This document shows positions 12,673-20,900 of a DNA stretch of 64,000 nucleotides, in pieces. Source of the DNA: an uncultured Pelagibacteraceae bacterium (GTDB taxonomy: Bacteria > Pseudomonadota > Alphaproteobacteria > Pelagibacterales > Pelagibacteraceae); contig CACNIF010000001.1 in the NCBI GenBank assembly GCA_902620465.1, positions 305,696 to 369,695 of the forward strand. Reading direction: 5' to 3'. Below the pieces are notes generated by a model that was given only the letters and a program-made list of their open reading frames with translations, was not told the origin of the DNA and ran no database searches. The stretch's first letter is position 1. Every line of letters starts with the position of its first letter. A program made the position numbers and the translations under genes.

Positions 12673-13014
12673 ATGATTATAAAATATTTAAGTTTTTTGG
12701 TAGGTTTGATCTGGTCTTACTCTTTAATTAAAACACAATCTATTTTTAGTAAAAAAGCAGGTCTAATCTTTAAATTGTTTATCTCCAAGGTTTCTTGGTT
12801 AACCCTAATTGTGGCAATTTATTTTGGGTATAAAAATTTTTCTGTTGAGTACATTTTGGCAGGTATTATTTTCTCTATTATTTTAGTTCATCTTGGATTT
12901 AAATTTTTAGGTAAATATTTAAAGTCAAAATTTAGTGAAAAACAACTTACTACTACAAAAACATTTTTTGAATATTCATTAATAGCTTGGGTTTTATATT
13001 ATATTTTTAATTAA
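12673..13014 (+). CDS. Small multi-pass membrane protein, unknown
   Basis: 113 aa with about four hydrophobic segments: residues 5-20, 30-50, 58-78 and 99-112 (YSLIAWVLYYIFN). Basic residues cluster after the third segment (KFLGKYLKSKFSEK). No catalytic motif and no family recognised. It lies 72 bp upstream of pilT on the same strand, possibly in its transcription unit, though a 5-bp hairpin sits between them. An accessory pilus or envelope role would be speculation. Confidence 0.6.
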   Translation: MIIKYLSFLVGLIWSYSLIKTQSIFSKKAGLIFKLFISKVSWLTLIVAIYFGYKNFSVEYILAGIIFSIILVHLGFKFLGKYLKSKFSEKQLTTTKTFFEYSLIAWVLYYIFN

Positions 13015-13086
13015 TAATGAACTATTTTGCTCAAACTGAGCTAAGTTAATATTGTTTTTTCTAATAATTATATATAAATATTTGTT

Positions 13087-14100
13087 ATGTTTGAAAAATT
13101 AGAAGAACTTGCAAAAAATAATAAAAAAATTTCCGACTTTCATATTAGAAGTGGTTGGCCTTTAGCTTATCGTCAAACTGGTGAAATTCATAAAATTCAA
13201 GAGGTTGTAGTTAAAGCCCAGGATCTTCAAGATTTATTATCAACAAACTGTAATGAAATTGAAATGAATAGATTTAAGGATACTCATGAATTAGATTCCT
13301 CAGTAACTTTGAGTGGACTAAGATTTAGAGCAAACTTTTACAAAACTATTCATGGTCCTGCTGCAGTATTGAGAAGAGTTGAGAGTGTAATTCCGACGAT
13401 GGATCAATTTGACCTACCGCCTGTTCTTTATGATATCATCGATATGCATAAAGGTTTAGTTTTAGTGACAGGTCCAACAGGTTCGGGTAAGTCAACAACC
13501 CTTGCAGCAATAGTTAATGAAATTAACAAGACAAGAACTTCAAATATTATAACGGTTGAAGATCCAGTTGAATTTATTCATAAAGATATAAAGAGTATTG
13601 TTTCTCACAGAGAGGTTGGAAAACAAACTCAATCTTTTGCTAGCGCATTAAAAGCCGCATTGAGAGAAGATCCAGATGTTATATTAGTAGGAGAGATGAG
13701 AGATCTTGAAACAGTTTCACTTGCTTTAACTGCAGCTGAGACGGGTCACCTTGTTTTTGGAACTTTGCATACAAGTGGTGCCCCAAGTACCATAAACAGA
13801 ATCATTGACGTATTTCCGCCAGAACAACAAGCGCAGATTAGAGCTCAAATTTCTACATCTTTAAAAATGGTTGTAACCCAAAGACTTCTAAAAACAAAAG
13901 ACGGGCAAGGTCGTTGTGGTGCCTTTGAGGTAATGAAATGTACTGCACCAATTCAAAACTTAATACGAGAATCTAAAATCCACCAAATACCAAGCATCAT
14001 GCAGACCGCCGTTAAGGAAGGAATGATTACAATGACAAAATCATTAGAGGAACTTGTCAAAGCAGGTAAAATTGATGCATCGGCTGGTAGAGAACAATAA
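13087..14100 (+). CDS. pilT: Type IV pilus retraction ATPase PilT
   Basis: 337 aa hexameric cytoplasmic ATPase that drives pilus disassembly, twitching and DNA uptake. An N-terminal PAS-like domain (SDFHIRSGWPLAYRQTGEI) precedes Walker A GPTGSGKSTT (about residue 129), the Asp-box ITVEDPVEFIH, Walker B ALREDPDVILVGEMRD, and the His-box GHLVFGTLHTSGAPSTINRIIDVFP. The C-terminal QNLIRESKIHQIPSIM corresponds to the PilT AIRNLIRE block, which separates it from PilB and most PilU. It heads an operon with minor prepilins and PilY1, so retraction and tip components are co-expressed. Confidence 0.95.
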   Translation: MFEKLEELAKNNKKISDFHIRSGWPLAYRQTGEIHKIQEVVVKAQDLQDLLSTNCNEIEMNRFKDTHELDSSVTLSGLRFRANFYKTIHGPAAVLRRVESVIPTMDQFDLPPVLYDIIDMHKGLVLVTGPTGSGKSTTLAAIVNEINKTRTSNIITVEDPVEFIHKDIKSIVSHREVGKQTQSFASALKAALREDPDVILVGEMRDLETVSLALTAAETGHLVFGTLHTSGAPSTINRIIDVFPPEQQAQIRAQISTSLKMVVTQRLLKTKDGQGRCGAFEVMKCTAPIQNLIRESKIHQIPSIMQTAVKEGMITMTKSLEELVKAGKIDASAGREQ

Positions 14101-14758
14101 AGGTTTTACAACTTTAGAAGTTATAGTTGTGCTATGTATTGTAGGTGTTCTGGCAGCTATTTCTTATCCACGAATATCAGATTGGAATAAAGCTAGAGCA
14201 GTGCAATCAGATGTCCTTAAAGCATTTAATGTGTTTGATAAAATAAATTCACAAGTACAAAGAGGACTATATGCGTTTGTTCAAGTTTACATAATTAATG
14301 AGGTTTCAGATGATGCTGGTACTTCTATTACAATTACATCAAGAGGAATAACAGCTGATACATTAGGTGACAAAATTACTTCAGGAGCTTTTAGAAATGC
14401 ATCTGAAAGATGCTCTGCAGATATAGCTGACTGGGATCATGATGGCACCATATCTGATAGGCCTGAGGTGTCTAGTGTAGTTTTAGATAACCTTGAAACA
14501 ATTTTACCCGCTGACGCTGAGGAAGGAGTATGTTTTTCTAAAGACGGAAGATGGTATAGTACTACTGATGGTTTAGCGGGAGTAAATTTTTTAGAACTAT
14601 TTGGTACAGGAGGTCTTTGTGATAGGCATTTAAATCCTAGGGACGAAATGGATATACGAAGAGGTCCTCAATGTGATTATCGCATTATTTGGTCAAGATT
14701 TGGAAATATAAAACTTGAAAAATGGGCCGAAGTAAAAGGAGATTGGGTTACTCAATAG
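14075..14758 (+). CDS. Minor prepilin (FimT/GspH-like)
   Basis: The track start at 14054 lies inside pilT. The ATG at 14075 (MHRLVENNKG before FTTLEVIVVLC) leaves a short class III leader and gives 227 aa. The prepilin-peptidase site is KG/FTTLE with the invariant Glu at +5, followed by a hydrophobic helix IVVLCIVGVLAAISY. The C-terminal domain contains several Cys (RCSADIADWDHDGT, GVCFSKDGRW, GLCDRHL, QCDYRIIW) suggesting disulfides. It overlaps pilT by 26 bases. By position and size it corresponds to the GspH/FimT/FimU initiating subunit at the pilus tip; the exact subtype is inferred. Confidence 0.82.
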   Translation: MHRLVENNKGFTTLEVIVVLCIVGVLAAISYPRISDWNKARAVQSDVLKAFNVFDKINSQVQRGLYAFVQVYIINEVSDDAGTSITITSRGITADTLGDKITSGAFRNASERCSADIADWDHDGTISDRPEVSSVVLDNLETILPADAEEGVCFSKDGRWYSTTDGLAGVNFLELFGTGGLCDRHLNPRDEMDIRRGPQCDYRIIWSRFGNIKLEKWAEVKGDWVTQ

Positions 14759-14759
14759 A

Positions 14760-15497
14760 ATGAAGAAGAATAAAGAAAAAGGAATGAGTATATTAGAGGC
14801 AATTGTTGCAAGCGTAATAGTTGGTATTGGTTTCATAGGAATTTTTCAAATGGTTGGCTATGCAGTAAATTCTATTGATGTTTCAGGAGAGAGATCAAAA
14901 GCTGGACATTTAGTTGGAATGATTGCAGAAGGAGTGCTCGGTTATAAAGATACTTATGTGGGGGTAAGTGAAGATGATGAACAAGCATTGATTTTTGAGG
15001 ATGGTAAAGCATTCATGCCATCAGAGTTAGATCGAAAAGCGTGTGCAAAATTTGTACAATTTTATACGAATTTGGATTTTGATGAAACTGAGGATACTAA
15101 TGCTTGTGGATCAGACACTAAGCTTAATAATATAAATACTATCATAAATACGGATAGATGCTCGACAGAAGATAAGTTGCCTCTTTATAAAAAAGATGAG
15201 GCATCAGTTTGGGGAGGAAAAAGTGCTGCTTCAAACCAAATACTGAAATGGCAGGCAATTTTAAATCAAGATCAATTAATTAAATGTAAAACCGAAAAAG
15301 ATACAAAGTCAATTAAGATGTTTGATATGTGTCGTTGGTCCTCAAATAAATGTACATATACTAATAATAATATATTTGATGATCGAATGTATGTAGGAAG
15401 AATTCAATTCAATTTAAATGATGGAAAAAAAAGAAGATTTTTATATTTCCAAGCAGACTATGAGCCTAAATATCGAGCTAGAGGAGCTGGAGAATGA
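14760..15497 (+). CDS. pilV: Minor prepilin PilV-like
   Basis: 245 aa. Leader KKNKEKG followed by MSILEAIVASVIVGIGFIGIFQM: cleavage after Gly, Met at +1 and Glu at +5, with the long helix typical of PilV/GspI. The soluble domain carries paired Cys (KACAKF, NACGSD, RCSTED, KCKTEK, MCRW, KCTY). It starts one base after the previous stop and overlaps the next gene by 4 bases (ATGA). With the neighbouring FimT, PilW and PilX-like subunits it would form the priming complex that carries PilY1 at the tip. Confidence 0.82.
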   Translation: MKKNKEKGMSILEAIVASVIVGIGFIGIFQMVGYAVNSIDVSGERSKAGHLVGMIAEGVLGYKDTYVGVSEDDEQALIFEDGKAFMPSELDRKACAKFVQFYTNLDFDETEDTNACGSDTKLNNINTIINTDRCSTEDKLPLYKKDEASVWGGKSAASNQILKWQAILNQDQLIKCKTEKDTKSIKMFDMCRWSSNKCTYTNNNIFDDRMYVGRIQFNLNDGKKRRFLYFQADYEPKYRARGAGE

Positions 15498-16471
15498 TAA
15501 GAACTCATCAAAACGCAGGAGTTAGTTTGATAGAGATGCTTATAGGTATCGTCATATCTGCAATAATAATTGGTGCAATGTACACCACTTATTCAGTAAT
15601 AAACCAAACTTATTCAAGGGTATCGGATGTTGCTGGTATTAGTAAGTCAGGAAGAGATATAGTTTCCATGATAATGAGAGACGTAAGGATGGCCGGTTTT
15701 AAATATTACTATGGTTACAATGCTGAGAATGAAGCAAGACCTGAAGCAAGGAGAATTCCAAGAATTGACTATCTACGATTTGTCCCTGGTGCTTCTGATG
15801 AAAAAAAAGGCCATGAACCAGTTGTTATTTATAGAAATAGACTTGGGGATGCAACTAGATTGTCTGATCAAGACCCTGTTGTTCCTGGATATACTTTGAT
15901 TGATGAACCAATAAATGATGTTTGCTGTGATCAAATCCATATTGTTTATGGAGACTTTGATGCAAACGCTGATATTGATGCTGGAGAACAATTTTATACA
16001 AGATATAAGATTTCTTATTTTGCCCATGCTATGCAAAAAGATAATGACAAATTTTATGGAGTTTTTAGATCAAAGAAATATTGGAAACAGGCTATAGATG
16101 ATCCAGAAGGAGGAGACTGGGTTGTCAATAATTGTCCTCCAGATAATGATTGTTACTCAGGTCAGTTAGTAAGAGAATATTTATCCGACATGTCATTTGT
16201 TGCTATGGATAAATTTGGTAGAGCAGTGGATGCAGATCCAAAAGATCCTGAAAATATTTATAATATTCGATCGGTTGATATTACTTTAACATTTAGATCA
16301 GCTTCAAAATCCGGATTTTTTAAAAATCTCAGGCAGGGAACAAAAAGACAAATTTTATCACTGGGAAGAGAAGCTACAGAATTTACTGGTGAAGATGCTG
16401 CTTTCAAAAGAGATCCAATTTTTTTAACAGTGCATACAAGAAACTTGGGTGGAATAGGAATGACTAATTAA
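15494..16471 (+). CDS. pilW: Minor prepilin PilW-like
   Basis: 325 aa. Leader MIRTHQNAG then VSLIEMLIGIVISAIIIGAMYTTY: cleavage after Gly, Glu at +5. GRDIVSMIMRDVRMAGF after the helix is the characteristic PilW/GspJ stretch. The Asp-rich loop VYGDFDANADIDAGEQF is calcium-loop-like, reminiscent of EF-hand-type D-x-D-x-D patterns. Overlaps pilV by 4 bases and shares its final base with the next ATG. Role: component of the tip minor-pilin complex. Confidence 0.86.
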   Translation: MIRTHQNAGVSLIEMLIGIVISAIIIGAMYTTYSVINQTYSRVSDVAGISKSGRDIVSMIMRDVRMAGFKYYYGYNAENEARPEARRIPRIDYLRFVPGASDEKKGHEPVVIYRNRLGDATRLSDQDPVVPGYTLIDEPINDVCCDQIHIVYGDFDANADIDAGEQFYTRYKISYFAHAMQKDNDKFYGVFRSKKYWKQAIDDPEGGDWVVNNCPPDNDCYSGQLVREYLSDMSFVAMDKFGRAVDADPKDPENIYNIRSVDITLTFRSASKSGFFKNLRQGTKRQILSLGREATEFTGEDAAFKRDPIFLTVHTRNLGGIGMTN

Positions 16472-17367
16472 TGAATAATAATAAAGAAAAAGGATTTGCA
16501 TTAGTTTTATCAATTGTACTTTTAATAGTAATGTCTTTGATGGGCGGTTCATTAATAGTTATTTCATCAGGGGATCACCAAAGTAATAATAGTAGCGATC
16601 AGTACCAGCAAACTTTTTATGTTGCTGAAGCTGGTCTTTTAGAGGGAGAGAAATGGATCTTGGATAAATATCTTGGACCTTGGATGAATAGCATGCCCAG
16701 TGATAATGATGTCCTCGGAGATCCTCCTGCAGAACCTGGTCCATTAGCAGTCTGGAATATTAAAAATGAGATATGGCAGGATACAAAAACTGAGTACACA
16801 AGCAAATCAGAAAATGGTTTCTTTAGACATACATTTATACGAGGGCCAGCTCAAAATGATACAAAAGTTGCTAGAGATAGCTCACAATGCTTAATGAGTT
16901 TTAAAAACATAGATACAGATGAAGATGATAACGTATCAATTATTGGAAAAGGCCAACTTCCAGTTGAAAAAAGTTTTTTGGATATCGTTGGACCACTTCT
17001 ATGCACAGGAACAAATGCGGAATGTTTAGATCCTGACAGTACAAGTTTTAACACTGATGATGAAGTAGTTAATGAGAGAGGCGATAATCCTACGGATTTT
17101 GAAGAAAAAGAAAAATTTATTCGTGCAGAATTTAATTTCTTAAAAAGATTTGCTTATGAATATTTTATCGTAAATGTGGGGGCAGCTGCATATAGAAATG
17201 ATGGATCTAGTGTTGCAACAGACGTCAGTAATGTTGACTCACAAGGAACAGCATATAAAATATATTCCTGTGGGATTCTTTATGGGCCAGGAGGCAGAGG
17301 AGAATACCACAATGGAGAGGTTGAAATTTTAATACCTTTAGAAAGTATTGTGGTAATGCCGACATAA
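16471..17367 (+). CDS. pilX: Minor pilus assembly protein PilX-like
   Basis: 298 aa. N-terminus NNNKEKGFALVLSIVLLIVMSLMGGSLIVISSGD with cleavage at KG/FALVL. There is no Glu at +5, as is usual for the PilX/GspK class. YQQTFYVAEAGLLEGEKWIL is the PilX N-terminal block, in which incoming subunits are recognised without Glu5. The C-terminus ends in a beta-rich region (YKIYSCGILYGPGGRGEYHNGEVEILI). It is followed after 4 bp by a secreted unknown gene and then pilY1. Confidence 0.85.
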   Translation: MNNNKEKGFALVLSIVLLIVMSLMGGSLIVISSGDHQSNNSSDQYQQTFYVAEAGLLEGEKWILDKYLGPWMNSMPSDNDVLGDPPAEPGPLAVWNIKNEIWQDTKTEYTSKSENGFFRHTFIRGPAQNDTKVARDSSQCLMSFKNIDTDEDDNVSIIGKGQLPVEKSFLDIVGPLLCTGTNAECLDPDSTSFNTDDEVVNERGDNPTDFEEKEKFIRAEFNFLKRFAYEYFIVNVGAAAYRNDGSSVATDVSNVDSQGTAYKIYSCGILYGPGGRGEYHNGEVEILIPLESIVVMPT

Positions 17368-17371
17368 AATC

Positions 17372-17908
17372 ATGAGAAGAAATATATTTTTAATAACTTT
17401 ATTTTTACTAACTTTTCTAAAATTTAATCCTGTTTATTCTGAAGAATGTGATCTAGAATTTGAAATTGGAGAGAGTTTTTCAAGTGTCACTGAGATGTTA
17501 GGTGAGCCTGATATAGATAAGAATATTGAATTAATAGATATGAATCCAAATGCTGAAAAAACAAATTATTGGTTTGCAACAACGAATTTTAAAAATTGGT
17601 GTCCAGACCATCATCCGGAGGAAACTGAAATTAGAATTCACTCTCTAGGTGGAGAAACTGTTATTGGTTATGAGTTAATTCTTAATAATAATATATCTAA
17701 GATAAATGATAAAAAATCGTTTCTCTTTTATTATATTCAAGAAAATTATGGAGAAGAAGCCAAAGAAGTTTTTGATCCAAAATGGCTTGGACATATTAGT
17801 TGGGAGAAGGATAATAAGAAATATTATTATAGTAAAACTTTAAGATTGGATGTTTTGGTCGAGGAAGAATTAATAATTACAACTAATGAATATAGGCAGT
17901 ATTGGTAA
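17372..17908 (+). CDS. Secreted protein of unknown function in the pilY1 operon
   Basis: 178 aa with a clear signal peptide (RRNIFLITLFLLTFLKFNPVYS before EECDLEF). The mature part is acidic and contains FEIGESFSSVTEMLGEPDIDKN, a pattern loosely like the SmpA/OmlA-type GxxxxxVxxxLGxP repeat, and two Cys (EECDLEF, KNWCPDH). No family recognised with certainty. Its stop TAA overlaps the pilY1 ATG by one base (TAATG), so it is tightly coupled to PilY1; a periplasmic chaperone or partner for PilY1 or the minor pilins is a reasonable hypothesis. Confidence 0.65.
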   Translation: MRRNIFLITLFLLTFLKFNPVYSEECDLEFEIGESFSSVTEMLGEPDIDKNIELIDMNPNAEKTNYWFATTNFKNWCPDHHPEETEIRIHSLGGETVIGYELILNNNISKINDKKSFLFYYIQENYGEEAKEVFDPKWLGHISWEKDNKKYYYSKTLRLDVLVEEELIITTNEYRQYW

Positions 17909-20900
17909 TGTTTAAAATGGACTCAATAAAAAGATTATTTTTCTATCTATTTGCATTAGTTATGGCGTTTAATCAAAATGCCCTTTCAAAATCATTACCA
18001 CCGGGTTCAGGTACAGGCGATGTTAAAGCAAATATATTAATTCTTCTTGATACATCAGCTAGTATGAACGGAAACCCTTTTGGTGGTGCAGCAATTTATA
18101 ATCCAAATGATTTAATTTTGCTTAATGATGGTGATGTAATGGTTGGGCAAGCCAGAGGCGCAATTGTAAAATTTGATTACGACACAGAGGATTTTGATCC
18201 AACATTTGTTGATCCTGACGGTGATGGCAAGGGAGATAGGCTATTCCAAGGATCAAACAGTATGCCCTCGTGTGAATTAGAGACTGGCAGACAAGATAGC
18301 AGAGTAAGAACTGTTCGTGAAATGGATAAGTCATCAGATGTAATTGGAGTTTCACCAGCAGGTAAAGAAGTTATTTATTCAATCTCGTATGATTATGAGT
18401 CTGTTGTAGCTATAGATGCGTCTGGCAATTGCGTAGAGGTTATTAGTAGTGCTGAACTTGGGAAAGTGTCTACTGGAAGATTTGATAAATTGTATCCACT
18501 AGGTTTGGATATTAAAACTATTGATAGCCAAGACCATTTAATTGTAACGGGTCATCAAGAAGTCTGCCTTGATGAAAGAAGGGTAGGAAAGAAAAAAAGA
18601 AAGAGATGGGTTTGTTTTAGATATAGTCAAGAAGAATTTGTTTTTTCAAGAAATCTCTCGACTGGTAACCAATTGCTTTGTCCTGTTAATAGTCTCAATT
18701 CAACATTCAGAACCCACTTAAGATCTACAAGTTCAATTTCTATGGATAGTGGAAACAATCTTTACTACGTTGTTAGCGGAGAAATTTATAAAATTTCAAT
18801 TTCATCTGATGGCGTAAACTTTTGTCCAAATCTTGAAGCGCCTACACGTTTTCAGAGAAATGTTAATGGCAATGTTTACAATCTAGTTGCGAAAATGAGT
18901 ATTGATCCACAAGATGAAAGTATTATCTATGCAACAAGTAACACCAGCCATACACTGCAAAAATTATCAATTAACTCATCGAACATAACTACTACAGCAA
19001 CTGTTGGGGGGTTCGGTCCAACAGCGTCCACAGCATCAAATGTTCTCTTTAATATACCTATGGGTCTTCATGTGTCGAATGACAGAGTTTGGGTTGGTAA
19101 TGCGAAAAATTCAATTCAAGAATTCGATATAAGCGGAGGGTCTATGACTTGGGTTGACGAATTGGGAACTAAAATAGTAAGTAGAGCTGAAGGAGCCAAA
19201 AGAGCAATTAAAGCAGTTGTTAACGACAGTTCATTAACTAGTGGAGCGTATTTTGGTTATGGATATTGGAACGCTGGAACAAGAGCAAACGGAAGAGGAG
19301 CTAAGGGAAAATGGTTACCGTTTACAGAATATTCTTGTCACAACATGTGTCCCAAGGCAAAAAAATTTCAAAGATGTAATGATTTTTGTGATTATTACCG
19401 GGGGTGGTCTAACGCTGCCCAACATCCTTCGGGTAAATCTGTCCAATGTGATGACAATTCTTGTATACCTGTAGGAATTGGACCAAATACATCTAATCGA
19501 ATAGTTGAAGCTGTTGATAGAATGAAAACAAGATTTGGAACAGATGGTACTGCTTTTTCTCAACTTGCCTACGAGTATATGTTAGACCCAAATATTGGAA
19601 TAACTAAAGACGGTCCTGAGTGTCAACTTAACTACGTTATTGTAATAGGTGATGGTATGTGGCAACACCACGACCGGGCTTTGAGACAAATTAGAGATTT
19701 AAGAATTGATAGTGCAGCAGCGGGGGTAAACAAAGATCGGTTTGGAAACGCAAAAGGAGTTAAGACAATTTTTATAGCCTATGGTGGAGGAATAAAAGAT
19801 AGAGGAGACGAGCAATTTCAAGAAGCAGCAAAAGCTGGTAGTTGTGATGATCCTAATTTTGGTACATCTGCTCAAACAGATCCAGAATGTAGACAAAGAA
19901 TTATTGCAGAAAATCCAAAAGAGTTAGTTACAAAATTAAAAAGTGAGATAGAGAGAATCATTGCTAGTAGGCTCTCATTTTCTGCTCCAGCCATAACTGC
20001 TACCGTGCAAGAAGGTGGAGATTTGTTTCAGGGACAATTTTCATTAGCACAAGGACAACAGTGGATAGGACATCTAATGAGAAAGGGCGTTACACCAGAC
20101 GGTTTTGTTATTCATGAGGACCCTGCAAATAATTGGGATGCAGCTAAAAAATTAGCAGACAGGGATATATCTACTAGAAAAATTTGGACCCCTCTGCAGG
20201 GTAAAAGTTACATAGAAAGTGACTGGAACAACTGGGTTGAAGGAAACAGTTCTGAAATTAATAAATTATTTCAAATTTTAGGAAACACTGTTACAGATTA
20301 TCATAAAACGGGTTCTACTTGTCCAGGACCAGATGGAAATGATGATGATATAAAAGGTTTGATTAATTTCGTCAGAGGTGCGGATTACTTTCTTTACCGC
20401 ACAGGTAACGACAGATGTTCTGGAAAAGGAGATAAGAGAGAAAATATTCTTGGGGACATATATCATTCTCAGATTGTTGAGGTTGGACCTCCAGGCGCAA
20501 ACACGAACTACACAGCCACAAATCAAGAAGCATACTACAGACAAAAAAATGGTTATGCTAGTTTTGCTTCTAGTTTAAGCCAAAGGCAAAGAGTTCTTTA
20601 TGTAGGAGCTAATGATGGAATGTTGCACGCGTTTGATGCTAAAACTGGAGAGGAGCTTTGGGGTTTTGTTCCACCGTTCATTGCTGGAAAGTTACCGGAG
20701 ATGGTAAATGATAACCTAGATCAAGCAATTGGTAATGGAAAAGGCGGTACGAATGCAATATTTGCAGTTGATGGTTCACCAGTTGTACATGACATGTTTA
20801 TTAAAGCTGTGAAACCTAATGGGCAGCCAGAGGCAACAAAATCTTGGCGTACTATATTAATGATTCCTTACGGAAGAGGTGGTGCAGGATATTCTATTTT

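Noticed and set aside
13029-13041. Terminator between the 113-aa membrane gene and pilT (GCTCA-AAC-TGAGC)
   Set aside because: Only a 5-bp stem and the T-run starts about 13 bases later; too weak to call.
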